Source: Pseudonocardia alaniniphila (lineage in GTDB: Bacteria > Actinomycetota > Actinomycetes > Mycobacteriales > Pseudonocardiaceae). Taken from it: a DNA stretch of 45,240 nucleotides. Numbering within the stretch: position 1 is the first letter of the stretch; each line of letters starts with the position of its first letter. Under the pieces are notes generated by a model. It had not been told where the DNA came from, did no database searches, and worked only from the letters and a program-made list of their open reading frames with translations. The translations under genes were made by a program, and so were the position numbers. The stretch covers positions 1-45,240 of the forward strand of contig NZ_JAKXMK010000053.1 of assembly GCF_022524485.1 (NCBI RefSeq), read 5' to 3'. Shown here piece after piece: positions 15,142 to 23,685 of the stretch.

Positions 15142-16002
15142 TTAGCGCTTGTGGCCCATCCCGGCCACCATCACGGTCGCCCACGGCCCGCCCACTCGGT
15201 CGGGGTCGGTCGGGCGCCAGTCGTTTGCGTACACAAGCCCTGGGTCCACCCACTCCAGGCCGTCGTAGTAGCGGCGGATCTGGTCCCACGTGCGCATGTA
15301 CCCGCTCCCGACTTGCGACACGACTTCGGCCTCTAACTCCGCGCCGGCCTGCGGGTGGTCCTCGCGCAGCAGGTTGACCGTGAACAGGTAGGAGCCCGAC
15401 GGCATTCGCTCGATGAGCCGCCGCGTCACGCCTGCCGGGTCATCCTCGTCGGTCAGGTGGTGCAGCACGCTCGCCATGAGCACGGCCCACGGCTGGTCCA
15501 GGTCGATCAGCGCCCGCGTGTCGGCTGCGTCGAGGATCGAGTCCGGGTTGACGGCGTCTGCCTGGGCCACGGACGTGGTCCGGTTATCCGCCAGCAGGGC
15601 CCGGCCGTGCGCGAGCACGATCGGGTCCTTGTCGACGTAGACCACCCGTGCGGCCGGGTCGATCTCGTGCGCGATCTCGTGAACGTTCTGCTGGGTCGGC
15701 AGCCCCGACCCGATGTCGATGAACTGCCGGATGCCGGCCTCACCGGCGAGGTAGCGCACGGCGCGCTGCAGGGCCCGGCGGTTGGTCACACAGACTTCCG
15801 TGGCGCCGCCGTTGTACTTCTTGTTGAGCATGTCGGCCGCGAGCCGGTCGACCTCGAAGTTGTTCTGACCACCGAGCAGGTAGTCGTATACCCGCGCTAC
15901 GGACGGCTTGCTGAGGTCGATGGTCGGCCGCCGGCTGCCCCCATCGGACTTCGCGTAGTGCTCGGCGATCTTGTCCTGGAGCCACTGGGCGGGCTCGGCC
16001 AT
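15142..16002 (-). CDS. SAM-dependent methyltransferase (Methyltransf_19 / DUF574 type)
   Basis: 286 residues, ATG 16002 behind GGAGGTTGAAAC. The N-terminus has the family motif PSVARVYDYLLGGQNNFEVD (residues ~33-52). The SAM motif FIDIGSGLPTQQNVHEIA and acidic strand VVYVDKDPIVLAHGRALL follow, then WAVLMASVLHHL and the WVDPGLV end. This family is expanded in actinomycetes and is often paired with XRE or DUF397 regulators; substrates are mostly unknown. Here it stands alone, convergent with the eCIS-like genes. A likely -10 (TACGCT) lies ~35 bases before the start. Confidence 0.9.
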   Translation of the reverse strand: MAEPAQWLQDKIAEHYAKSDGGSRRPTIDLSKPSVARVYDYLLGGQNNFEVDRLAADMLNKKYNGGATEVCVTNRRALQRAVRYLAGEAGIRQFIDIGSGLPTQQNVHEIAHEIDPAARVVYVDKDPIVLAHGRALLADNRTTSVAQADAVNPDSILDAADTRALIDLDQPWAVLMASVLHHLTDEDDPAGVTRRLIERMPSGSYLFTVNLLREDHPQAGAELEAEVVSQVGSGYMRTWDQIRRYYDGLEWVDPGLVYANDWRPTDPDRVGGPWATVMVAGMGHKR

Positions 16003-16442
16003 GTTTCAACCTCCGGCAAGTTGTGTGCTACTCACCGTAGCGTATACACGATCGACCGGAGCCGGAGTCACGACCGGCTGACAAACCGCATGTGCGAAGC
16101 GCAGCGTGCAACCAGAAACGATTGGGCCCGAACCGAGGTGTTCAAGATCTAGGCGCAAAAGTTTCCCTGGGTGCTCGTCCCGGAAAAGGGGAGTCAAGAG
16201 CGTCCACCGAATTCAGCGATGTGAGTCGACGCGACGAGTTCGTCAGGAGCATCGAGCCGTTCGTGGCGCGGCAGGGCCATTGCTATGTGAGGAGACAGCG
16301 CTGCGCAGCCTTCGCGCGACGCGCCTGGACCGGCCGGGTCTCAGCGGTCCTGGGCGCGTTCCGGCCGTGGTGCAGGCGGGCGGCGACGAGCAGTGGGCTG
16401 GTCGTGCTACAGCACGACGATGGGGCTTTGATCGAACACGGA
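16003..16442. other. 440-base region with no supported gene
   Basis: Apart from the methyltransferase promoter at 16015-16060 I see no supported gene. A short stretch near 16220-16280 reads DEFVRSIEPFVARQGHCYV on the plus strand and faintly recalls a helicase-associated domain, but this is too weak to annotate. Confidence 0.4.
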
Positions 16443-17507
16443 TCAACCTGTCAGCTGTTCAGGGAAATGAGTGCGGGTCCATTCGATGGCTTTCTCGAAG
16501 AAGAGATGGGCGTTGGGGTGAAGGTTGATGTTGTGGCCGGTGCTGGGCACTATCAGGCTGTCGTAGCTCGGGACCTGCGGGAAGAGCAGGCGCTCGGCGT
16601 TCCATGGGCTGAGCGGCGATGAGCAGGGGATGAGCTGGCAGAAGACGAGGTCGTCATCGCCCATCACGTTGAGCACCGGCTTGCGGAAGTTGAGAGTGGA
16701 GAGCAGTGGCAGTGCGATGGTGCCCAGATCGGTCGCGCTCTGCACGTCCTTGGTCGCCTCGTCGACCGCGACGACCTGGGGATCGATCGCCGGCCGGTGG
16801 TAGAAGTCGCCGCGCTGCCCCGGGACGGTGGTGAGATAGCCGGGGTCCATTCCGGCGAAGCGGCCCCCTTCCAGCCGCGCCGGGTGGGTGAAGGTCACCA
16901 GGATCTCGAACAGGCCTGGCAGGTCGGGGCCCCGGGAGACGCCGGTGGCGATGACGCCGTCGACCAGGTCCGGCTCGGACCCGACCGCGGCGTAGGTGAC
17001 CAGGGTGCCGAAGCTGTGCCCGACGATCACTACCTTCTCGAAGGACTGCCCCCCGATCAAGCCGGTGCGCAGCGCAGGGACCAGCTGGCGGACGACCTCG
17101 GCATGGGAGAGGAGCGACATCTCCACGGAGGCAGGGCGGTTGCTCTCGCCCGTTCCCAACCGGTCGAGCCGGAAGGTGGCGATTCCGGCGGCGCGCATGG
17201 CGCGGACATAGGAGTAGCGCTCGGGTTGGTAGGGAAAGTCCCAATAGGAGCTGTTGTAGGTGGCGCCGGGAACGAGCAGGTGCACGACCCTGTCGCGCGG
17301 CGCGGCGCACAGTTCGCCGGAGACCCGAGCCGGCGTGCTGACGACGAGCGGAACACGGGTGGCGGTGAACTCGGTGCGACGGCAGTCCGGTTCGGCCGCC
17401 ACGGCCGGAGCCAGGGCAAGAACGACCCCGGGGACGGCGACACCGGCCAGCCCGATCGCACAGAATACGAGGGCCAGTCTGATCGCAACTGCTCTCAGCT
17501 CCTGCAT
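16443..17507 (-). CDS. Secreted alpha/beta hydrolase
   Basis: 354 residues, ATG 17507 behind GGGAGGGCGC; the longer open frame upstream is not conserved. Residues 1-38 are a signal peptide or anchor (basic MQELRAVAIR, hydrophobic 11-35, AVAAE near the cleavage site). The hydrolase core shows LLVPGATYNSSYWD (oxyanion region), LDRLGTGES, the nucleophile elbow GHSFG at 163-167 (Ser165), acid around NVMGDDDLVFC, and His in STGHNINLHP. The Cys pair in FCQLIPCSSP may form an extracellular disulfide. It follows the FAD monooxygenase gene by 23 bases and is probably co-transcribed. Substrate unknown. Confidence 0.88.
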   Translation of the reverse strand: MQELRAVAIRLALVFCAIGLAGVAVPGVVLALAPAVAAEPDCRRTEFTATRVPLVVSTPARVSGELCAAPRDRVVHLLVPGATYNSSYWDFPYQPERYSYVRAMRAAGIATFRLDRLGTGESNRPASVEMSLLSHAEVVRQLVPALRTGLIGGQSFEKVVIVGHSFGTLVTYAAVGSEPDLVDGVIATGVSRGPDLPGLFEILVTFTHPARLEGGRFAGMDPGYLTTVPGQRGDFYHRPAIDPQVVAVDEATKDVQSATDLGTIALPLLSTLNFRKPVLNVMGDDDLVFCQLIPCSSPLSPWNAERLLFPQVPSYDSLIVPSTGHNINLHPNAHLFFEKAIEWTRTHFPEQLTG

Positions 17508-17530
17508 GCGCCCTCCCGGGCGGCGGTTCG

Positions 17531-18997
17531 TCACGGCAGCTCCTGACGGGCGGTCGACGAGACGGCCGGGCCACGGCTTTTCAGGCGGGCCAGCGCGGCA
17601 TGAATCAGCACACCCGGCCGGGCCAGCGAGTTGGGATGAGCGAGCATCGTCGTGACCATGCTCAGCCGCCGGTTGAGCTCTCGGTCGTCGGCCGATGTCA
17701 TGAAGATCAGGTTGGCCAAGCCCGCGATGAGTCGGTACCCGGGCGGGTAGGGCCCGTCGACGTGGGGGAGTGCGAGGTCGGCTGTGGTGGAGGTCTGCCA
17801 TGCCGCGTCCACGACGACCCGCACCATCGCGAAATAACCTGCCGCGGGCTCGTCGAGGCGCGGATCGCGGCACAGGTAGGCCGACAGCGCCGAGGCGTGC
17901 AGCGACGCCGCGGCCATGCCCTGGCCGTAGACCGGGTTGAACGACGCCACCGCATCGCCCACTGCGATCAGTCCGGCGGGCAGTCCGTCCAGCGCGTGGA
18001 AGTCGCGGCGTCTGCTGTCGGCCTGGTGATAGGTGACGACGTCGCCCAGCATCTCGCCGCGCTCGGCGATGTCCCCGAACACCGCCGGGAAGTCCCGGCG
18101 GCACCGGCTGACGAAGTCCGCCCGTTCGCGGCTCGGCCGATCCTCGTTGTACCCGGCCACGAGCATGATCCAGCGGTCGTCCTCGACCGCGGTGATCCCG
18201 CCGATCCGCGCGACGCACCCCGGTGCGGGCAGGGCCTGCGCAAAGGCGACATCGATGTCGCTGATCTGCGGGTCACGCCGGAACAGCGCCGTCGCGTACG
18301 TGAGCTTGATGGGCATCCGCCGCACAGGCGGGCTCGGCAGGCCGTGCTCGGCCAGCCAACCGCCGAGCCTGCTGGAGCGACCCATCGCGTCCACCACGAA
18401 ATCCGCCGGCTCGGTCTGCGGGACGCCGGTTGCGCCGCCGTCCGGGCTGGTGCCCGGGTGGTGGTGCACTCCCGTCACCTTGCCCCCGGTCATCACGAGC
18501 CCGGCCGCCTGCCCGTGCACGATGTGGACGTTCGCGAGCTGTGCCACCCGGGCACGCACCAGGCCCTCGAGGAACGGTCTCGTCGCCGAGAGCGCCCGGC
18601 CTCTGATCGTCAGGTCGTTCGCGTAGCGGCGCTGCGTCCCGTTGACGTAGTGGCGGACAGCGGCGGGATCAGGCACCACAGCACCGGCGGCGACGGCCTC
18701 GTCGGCGAAGCCGGGAAACCACCGCTCGAGCTGCAACTGTCCCGACGGGAGCAGCGCGTGCACGTGGCTGCCCTGTGGCACGCCCGGACGCGGCTCGAAC
18801 CCCGTGGTGTCGGCTGCTGGGCCGATGTCGTCTCGTTCGATGATGACGACCTGGTCGGCGTGGTCGCTCAGGACCCTGGCGGCCAGCAGCCCCGCCATAC
18901 TCCCGCCGAGAACCACCGCGCGGCCGATCACCCGCCGGGGATCGTCGGGCCGGCCTGTTTCGCTGAGCTCAGCGAAGACACGGGACGGGCTCAGCAC
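17531..18997 (-). CDS. FAD-dependent monooxygenase/oxidoreductase (PHBH-like fold)
   Basis: 488 residues from GTG 18997; the frame stays open upstream but without resemblance to the family. The ADP-binding fingerprint VVLGGSMAGLLAARVLSDHA is near residue 25, followed by IIERDDIG. VVDAMGRSSRLGGWL is the mid-domain motif, and GLIAVGDAVASFNPVYGQGM is the second FAD motif with GD. It is typical of the actinobacterial group of group-A flavoprotein hydroxylases acting on bulky or polyketide-like substrates. It shares an operon with the secreted hydrolase. The start overlaps the end of a small upstream ORF (18991-19137), so translation may be coupled. Confidence 0.88.
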   Translation of the reverse strand: MLSPSRVFAELSETGRPDDPRRVIGRAVVLGGSMAGLLAARVLSDHADQVVIIERDDIGPAADTTGFEPRPGVPQGSHVHALLPSGQLQLERWFPGFADEAVAAGAVVPDPAAVRHYVNGTQRRYANDLTIRGRALSATRPFLEGLVRARVAQLANVHIVHGQAAGLVMTGGKVTGVHHHPGTSPDGGATGVPQTEPADFVVDAMGRSSRLGGWLAEHGLPSPPVRRMPIKLTYATALFRRDPQISDIDVAFAQALPAPGCVARIGGITAVEDDRWIMLVAGYNEDRPSRERADFVSRCRRDFPAVFGDIAERGEMLGDVVTYHQADSRRRDFHALDGLPAGLIAVGDAVASFNPVYGQGMAAASLHASALSAYLCRDPRLDEPAAGYFAMVRVVVDAAWQTSTTADLALPHVDGPYPPGYRLIAGLANLIFMTSADDRELNRRLSMVTTMLAHPNSLARPGVLIHAALARLKSRGPAVSSTARQELP

Positions 18998-19137
18998 GGC
19001 CGATGCCTCTGTCCGCAGTCCTGCCTGCCGCTGCCCCGGGTCTCCCTGTCGCCGGCCGCTCTCGCGCCGACGAAAGGCACCCACACGGCGCGCTCGACGT
19101 GAAAGTGGGCGCTCGCTCCGTTGCTTTCTACGCTCAT
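18991..19137 (-). CDS. Possible small upstream ORF (48 aa) coupled to monooxygenase
   Basis: ATG 19137 behind GAGGAACG opens MSVESNGASAHFHVERAVWV and ends ...GQRHRPC. Its TGA (18993-18991) overlaps the GTG start of the monooxygenase in a GTGCTGA arrangement. I recognise no domain. The clear ribosome binding site and stop-start overlap are the only support; it could also be a frame-shifted N-terminal extension of the monooxygenase. Confidence 0.35.
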   Translation of the reverse strand: MSVESNGASAHFHVERAVWVPFVGARAAGDRETRGSGRQDCGQRHRPC

Positions 19138-19506
19138 CGTTCCTCGTTGATGACGGATTGCCGTGCGTCGCAGCGGGACGGTGCCCCGAGCGACGGAGGC
19201 GAGGCGTGCTCGGCGGGGTAGTGGTCCAGGTACCGACTGTGAATGGTGATTTGATCACACCGAGCACCGGACGGGTGTTCGAGGTCTCCCCCAACGCCGG
19301 TGGACGGCCGGCCTGATCGGTGATGGCCGGCTCGGCCGGCACGACGAGTACCAGGGAAAGCGGCAGGCCCCAAGAATGTGACAGAAGTTCGCGCCGTTTC
19401 GTCGGCGGGGTTGCTTGCCGTGCCACAGTCAGCAGCAGGGATTGTCCGTACCGTTGCAGCCAGGTCGGCCACCTGGACCGCATCGCGGGAATCCTTTGCG
19501 ACCGCC
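19138..19506. other. Intergenic region between divergent transcription units, no gene seen
   Basis: Holds the promoters of the minus-strand monooxygenase unit and the plus-strand sfnG unit. ORFs crossing it have no family resemblance. A TTTGATCACA-type AT-rich spot lies near 19251-19260. Confidence 0.4.
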
Positions 19507-19536
19507 TTGACAGCCCGGAGAACCGTCTGGTGTGTT
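19507..19536 (+). promoter_or_regulatory. Promoter of the sfnG leader transcript
   Basis: A perfect -35 TTGACA lies at 19507-19512. With an 18-base spacer the -10 position is TGTGTT (19531-19536), which puts +1 on or next to the GTG at 19543. That predicts a leaderless leader-peptide mRNA, and no ribosome binding site precedes the GTG. Confidence 0.45.
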
Positions 19537-19542
19537 CGAGCC

Positions 19543-19614
19543 GTGACCACGTCGCCGCTCGTCCGCAGGCGCCATGTGGATCATCTGCGCGTCGTCTCCT
19601 GTGCGTGTCGCTGA
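19543..19614 (+). CDS. Cysteine-type leader peptide upstream of sfnG
   Basis: 23 codons from GTG 19543 to TGA 19612. The C-terminal part RRRHVDHLRVVSCACR is the known actinobacterial leader-peptide pattern (R-R-H-V-D-L-x-R followed by Cys codons) seen before sulfur and cysteine genes. Two Cys codons stand 2-4 codons before the stop. Ribosome stalling at these codons when cysteine is scarce is the accepted kind of mechanism in mycobacteria. sfnG starts 42 bases after the leader's stop. Related leaders are at 24367-24459 and 23456-23542. Confidence 0.7.
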   Translation: MTTSPLVRRRHVDHLRVVSCACR

Positions 19615-19656
19615 CCGGCGATCCCGCCACCGGTCACCACGTTCGAGGAGACACGC

Positions 19657-20781
19657 ATGACTGCGCACGAACCGCTGAAGTTCGCCTACTGGGTGCCCAA
19701 CGTCAGCGGCGGCCTCGTCACGAGCGCCATCGAGCAACGCACCGACTGGGGATACGACTACAACAAGCGCCTCGCCCGGCTCGCCGAGGACAACGGCTTC
19801 GAGTACGCGCTCTCCCAGGTGCGCTACATCGCCAGCTACGGCGCCGCGTATCAGCACGAGTCGACGAGCTTCTCGCTCGCGCTGCTTCTCGCGACCGAGC
19901 GGCTGAAGGCCATCGCCGCCGTCCACCCAGGACTGTGGCAGCCCGGCGTGCTCGCCAAGCTCGTCGCCACCGCCGACCACCTCTCCGGTGGCCGGGCCGC
20001 CGTCAACGTGGTCTCGGGCTGGTTCAAGGACGAGTTCACGAAGCTGGGCGAGCCGTGGCTCGAGCACGACGAGCGCTACCGCCGCAGCGAGGAGTTCATC
20101 CGGGTCCTGCGCGAGATCTGGACGAGCGACCACGCGGAGTTCAACGGCGACTTCTACCGCCTCCACGACTTCGACCTCAAGCCCAAGCCTCTCGATGTGC
20201 CGGGCCGCCCGCACCCGGAGATCTTCCAGGGCGGCAACTCGACGGCCGCGCGCCGCAACGGCGGCCGCGTGTCGGACTGGTACTTCTCCAACGGCAAGGA
20301 CTACGACGGCTTCACCGAGCAGGTCGACGAGGTCAACGGGTATGCGGTCGACGCGGGCCGGGCGGGCGCGGTCCGGTTCGGCTTGAACGCCTTCCTCATC
20401 GCCCGCGACTCCGAGCGGGAGGCCCGCGAGACGCTCCGCGAGATCATCGCGAAGGCGGACGTCGACGCCGTGGAGGGTTTCCGCAGCGCTGTGCAGCAGG
20501 CGGGCGCCTCCACCGGGGACAAGCGCGGTATGTGGGCCGACTCGTCGTTCGACGACCTCGTCCAGTACAACGACGGCTTCCGCAGCCAGCTCATCGGCAC
20601 TCCCGAGCAGATCGCCGACCGGGCGATCGAGTACAAGCGGCGCGGCGCCAACCTGTTGCTCCTCGGCTTCCTCCACTACCACGAGGAGGTCGAGTACTTC
20701 GGCCACCACGTGATCCCGATCATCCGGGAGAAGGAGGCTGAACAAGCCGCCCGCGAAGATCCGCTCGTCGCCGCCCGCTGA
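19657..20781 (+). CDS. sfnG: Dimethylsulfone monooxygenase SfnG-like (LLM flavin-dependent)
   Basis: 374 residues, ATG 19657 behind GGAG. FAYWVPNVSGGLVTSAIEQR at the start, GFEYALSQVRYIASYGA, AAVHPGLWQPGVLAKLVAT and GRAAVNVVSGWFKDEF are the bacterial-luciferase-like pattern of SfnG. SfnG uses FMNH2 and O2 to convert dimethylsulfone to methanesulfinate, giving sulfur under sulfate limitation. The C-terminal QLIGTPEQIADR and LLLLGFLHYHEEVEYF match too. It is preceded by a cysteine leader peptide, which fits regulation by sulfur supply, and lies in one locus with another LLM monooxygenase, a TauD relic and a sulfonate-type transporter. The substrate assignment rests on sequence resemblance. Confidence 0.85.
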   Translation: MTAHEPLKFAYWVPNVSGGLVTSAIEQRTDWGYDYNKRLARLAEDNGFEYALSQVRYIASYGAAYQHESTSFSLALLLATERLKAIAAVHPGLWQPGVLAKLVATADHLSGGRAAVNVVSGWFKDEFTKLGEPWLEHDERYRRSEEFIRVLREIWTSDHAEFNGDFYRLHDFDLKPKPLDVPGRPHPEIFQGGNSTAARRNGGRVSDWYFSNGKDYDGFTEQVDEVNGYAVDAGRAGAVRFGLNAFLIARDSEREARETLREIIAKADVDAVEGFRSAVQQAGASTGDKRGMWADSSFDDLVQYNDGFRSQLIGTPEQIADRAIEYKRRGANLLLLGFLHYHEEVEYFGHHVIPIIREKEAEQAAREDPLVAAR

Positions 20782-21115
20782 CGTGCCGACCGCCGGGCTG
20801 ACCCGTCGGCGTCACATCGACTACTCCCTCGTCGGGACGACGTCCTGTCGATGCCGCCCACGCACTCGATACCGCCGTGCCCGGCCGCCCGGGCCCTGCT
20901 CCGGACGCCGGTGACACCGACCCGGACCCCGGATGCCTCTCACCCCGTCACCCCCGGCGGGCGGGCGGGCACGGCACCATCCACCGGCCGGCGCCGCCGG
21001 CGAGGAGCTCCCGCGCGATCGGTGAAACGACGCGTACTGCCGGCGTTTCCGCCGATTTGCGGTAGCCGCCGCGGGCGCCGCTCGTCTGTCGTCGTGGCCG
21101 GGGCTGGTACGGGGC

Positions 21116-21262
21116 GACGACGAACACGACCCGCGACGCACACGGGCGCTCGCCGCGTCGTTCGCCGAGCACGGCATCACCCATGAGTGGCTCGACGTCG
21201 ACGAGGCGTCGCGCCGGTGGCCGGGGATGGTGTTCAGCGGGCGCGGCGAGGACGAGCGGCTC
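21116..21262 (+). pseudogene. Relic of a sarcosine oxidase-like (SolA) FAD oxidase
   Basis: The plus-strand frame from 21116 reads RALAASFAEHGITHEWLDVD then EASRRWPGMVFSG, the central region of monomeric sarcosine/N-methylamino-acid oxidases. Neither the N-terminal FAD motif nor the C-terminal half is present. The rest of 20782-21272 shows no supported gene. It marks a deletion between sfnG and the convergent LLM gene. Confidence 0.5.
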
Positions 21263-21272
21263 GCACGGCCTG

Positions 21273-22301
21273 TCACGACCGGTCGTGCGGATCGTCGGGC
21301 AGTCCGGGAAGGACGGTCTCGGCGACGGTCTCCAAGATGCGTCGGGAGACGGCGGGGGAGTGACCGAACGGCAGGACGACGACGAGCTCGTCGGCGGCGG
21401 CGAGTGCGACGTCGGTCCGCAGCGAGGCGATGATCTGGTCGGGGCTGCCGCTGTGGACGATGCCGAAGTCGATCGGCGGTGCACCCGGGGTGCCGCGGGC
21501 GGCCTGACGCTGCCGGTCCCGTTCGAGGAGGAAGGCGTAGTCCTCGCGGTCGGACTCGCGTAGCAGCGGAAGGATCATCCTGCCGACGGAGACGGTGCCG
21601 AACCGGCCGGTCGCTGCCAGGTGCGCGGCCTGGTACTCCTCGATCTGCTTCGCCTGGTAGTTCTCGAAGCCCAGGTCGGTGAGCTCGGTCGCGAGCGTGG
21701 AGAGCTGCAGGCCGAGCCCGAGGGACCCGGTTCGCACCGCGCTCGCCACGCGGCCGGCGCCGTAGGAGAGCCGCTCGGGAAGCGTGGGGCTCAACGGCTG
21801 TGCGGTGAGCGCCGTCCCGGCAGGTGCGACGGCACTGTCGGTCTCGGTGACGGCCAGGGTCTCGCCGCGGACTGCGGCGAGGAATCGCCGTAGCCGCAGC
21901 TCGACCTCCTCGTCGAAGGGGCGGTCCGTCTCTCCGTAGACCGGCCCGAACAGCGCCTCGCCGTTGGCGTAGCCGGCGCTGAGGCCGAGGTGCAGGCGGC
22001 CGCCGGTGAGCAGGTCGGTGGTGGCGGCCTCCTCGGCCAGGCGAACCGGGTTCTCGTACCGGATCGGCACGACCGAGGTGCCGAAGGAGATGCGGTCGGT
22101 GCGCTGGGCCAGCGCGGCGAAGAAGGGGAGCGGCGCGGAGAGGTACGGCTCGAGGTGCCGGGTGCGGACCCACCCCGCGTCGTAGCCGAGGCGCTCGGCG
22201 AGGTCGAAGAGCCGGAATCCCTCCTCAAGCCCCTCGGAGCGGGTTCCGCTGACCCCGGAGTGCTCCACGAATGCCAGGAAACCGATGCGAGACGGGCTCA
22301 T
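21273..22301 (-). CDS. LLM class flavin-dependent monooxygenase
   Basis: 342 residues, ATG 22301 (MSPSRIGFLAFVEHSGVSG). The luciferase-like barrel motifs are visible: GLEEGFRLFDLAERLGYDAG, WVRTRHLEPY, RISFGTSVVPIRYENPVRLA and GGRLHLGLSAGYANGEALFG. It uses FMNH2 (or F420H2) and O2; in this setting a C-S bond-cleaving alkanesulfonate- or sulfone-type monooxygenase is likely (inference). It lies downstream of the TauD relic on the same strand with a 263-base gap and converges with sfnG. No leader peptide of its own is seen. Confidence 0.85.
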   Translation of the reverse strand: MSPSRIGFLAFVEHSGVSGTRSEGLEEGFRLFDLAERLGYDAGWVRTRHLEPYLSAPLPFFAALAQRTDRISFGTSVVPIRYENPVRLAEEAATTDLLTGGRLHLGLSAGYANGEALFGPVYGETDRPFDEEVELRLRRFLAAVRGETLAVTETDSAVAPAGTALTAQPLSPTLPERLSYGAGRVASAVRTGSLGLGLQLSTLATELTDLGFENYQAKQIEEYQAAHLAATGRFGTVSVGRMILPLLRESDREDYAFLLERDRQRQAARGTPGAPPIDFGIVHSGSPDQIIASLRTDVALAAADELVVVLPFGHSPAVSRRILETVAETVLPGLPDDPHDRS

Positions 22302-22564
22302 CGGGGACGGTCCTTTCGCCGGGACCCGGGCCGGGTCCTGTACCGAGATCATGGCCCCACAGCAGCGGGATGGTTCCGTCGTCGGGCCGATCATCTCGGC
22401 TGCTCGTCCGAGCGCCCTCCGCGCGGAGCGCTGGCTCACTGCGCCCCGTTCCTCTCGCCGAACCCCGGAGATCGCCCGGGTCCGGCGCGATCACGCGGAC
22501 ACGGCTCGCGAACCCGCCGGCAGCCTCCGCCCACGCGTCGGGGACGGAGGCGGGGCGGGCGGCG

Positions 22565-23364
22565 TCAGATCGCCGGGTCCGCCGCGATCACCTTCTGGTA
22601 GGCGCGCGGTCCGTCGCCGTAGTCGTCGACCGCATAGTGCCAGGTCGCGAGGTTGTCCCAGAGCACGAAGTCGCCGGTCTTCCAGCTGTAGCGGACGGTG
22701 TAGTTCGGTGAGGAGGCGTGGCGGAGCAGGTAGGGCAGCAGTGCGTCGGACTCCGCCTGAGTGACGCCGGTGAGGCGCAGGGCGCCGTGGGAGAGGAACA
22801 GGCCCTTGCGGCCGGTGTCCGGGTGGGCCAGCACGACCGGGTGCTCGACGGTGGTCGTGACGGCGCCTTCTCGCTGCCCTGGGCGTAGTGCGCGGGATCG
22901 GCGTCGTAGAGCGCGCCGAGCGCGCCGGTCAGCACCTTGAGCGGTTCCGACAAGTCGTCGTAGGCGGCCTGCAGGTCGGCCCACAGGGTGGCGCCCCCGA
23001 CGTCGGCAACCTCCTGGTAGGTGAGCGACTCGATCCGGAACGGTGGGGTGCGCCACGTGCCGCCGACGTGCCAGTGGCTGGCCTTGCCGGTCTGCTCCAC
23101 CCGGTAGGGATACACGAGCGGGTTGTCCGGGTGGCGCACAGCCGTCGGGTGATCGAACGGCTCGCCGAAGATCCGGACTGCCTCGATGTGCCGGTCGGGA
23201 GAGAGGTGCTGGTCGCGGAACACGAGCACTTTGTGCTCCCGGAAGGCAGCGCGCAGCTGCCCGGCCGTCGCCGGATCGATGTCGTGCTTCAGATCGAGGC
23301 CGACGATTTCCGCGCCGATGCGCGGGCTGGTGCGCTGCACCTCGAAATAGACGGACGTGGTCAT
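22565..23364 (-). pseudogene. TauD/TfdA-type dioxygenase, frameshifted and lacking iron-ligand Asp
   Basis: ATG 23364 begins MTTSVYFEVQRTSPRIGAEI and follows the TauD pattern for ~165 residues (VLVFRDQHLSPDRH, YQEVADVGGATLWADLQAAY). At about 22864-22872 one base is missing, and the family sequence continues in the next frame (GAVTTTVEHPVVLAHP, LFLSHGALRLTGVTQ, VLWDNLATWHYAVDDYGD) to the stop at 22565. In addition the facial-triad motif H-x-D reads SHWHVGGTW: the Asp is Gly. The codon is GGC, one base from GAC. The second His (ATWHYA) remains. The family oxidises taurine, sulfonates or sulfate esters with 2-oxoglutarate. Two lesions suggest a decaying gene. It is preceded by a leader-peptide ORF at 23456-23542. 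Confidence 0.8.
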
Positions 23365-23455
23365 CGTGAATTGCGCTCCTCAGTGTTCTCGGGCATGCCG
23401 AAAAGGCACCCGGACTGGGTGGGAATGGGGAACGCCGCGAACTCGGACGGCGGCG

Positions 23456-23542
23456 TCAGCGGGATGAGCGCGGACAGCGCGCGGCGTGGACCAGCATGAG
23501 GTCCACGAACAGCCTGCTCGTGAGGCGAGTGGCAGATGACAC
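23456..23542 (-). CDS. Leader peptide upstream of the TauD relic
   Basis: 28 codons from GTG 23542 to TGA 23456. The part RLTSRLFVDLMLVHAARCPR follows the same plan as the two other leaders in the locus (R-x-x-V-D-L-x-x-V-x-x-A-x-C), with one Cys codon, though RRH has drifted to RLF. It lies 91 bases before the dioxygenase start. CAATAT ends 7 bases before the GTG, so this transcript too may be leaderless. It is the most degenerate of the three, like the gene behind it. Confidence 0.5.
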   Translation of the reverse strand: MSSATRLTSRLFVDLMLVHAARCPRSSR

Positions 23543-23685
23543 GCCCGTCATATTGGTGACGCTAAGCGGGTGGATGAAAGCACACAACCAGCTGTGATCG
23601 GCATCACTACAGACGTGAATATGCCCGGACATTGTGCGGGTGTGTTCCCGGGTTCCTTCGATATTCGGCAGGCACCGGATCTGTC

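Noticed and set aside
16220..16290. Helicase-associated domain resemblance (FVARQGHCYV)
   Set aside because: About 20 residues, no repeat of the unit and no helicase gene; below a level I can support.
17600..19102. 500-codon plus-strand ORF
   Set aside because: Antisense to the FAD monooxygenase and without domains; His/Arg/Val-rich shadow.
20821..22173. 450-codon minus-strand ORF
   Set aside because: Arg/Pro-rich shadow of the LLM gene with no recognisable family.
22565..23364. Reading the TauD-like gene as a 2-oxoglutarate halogenase
   Set aside because: The Asp-to-Gly change comes with a frameshift, and the surrounding sequence is ordinary TauD type; decay is simpler.
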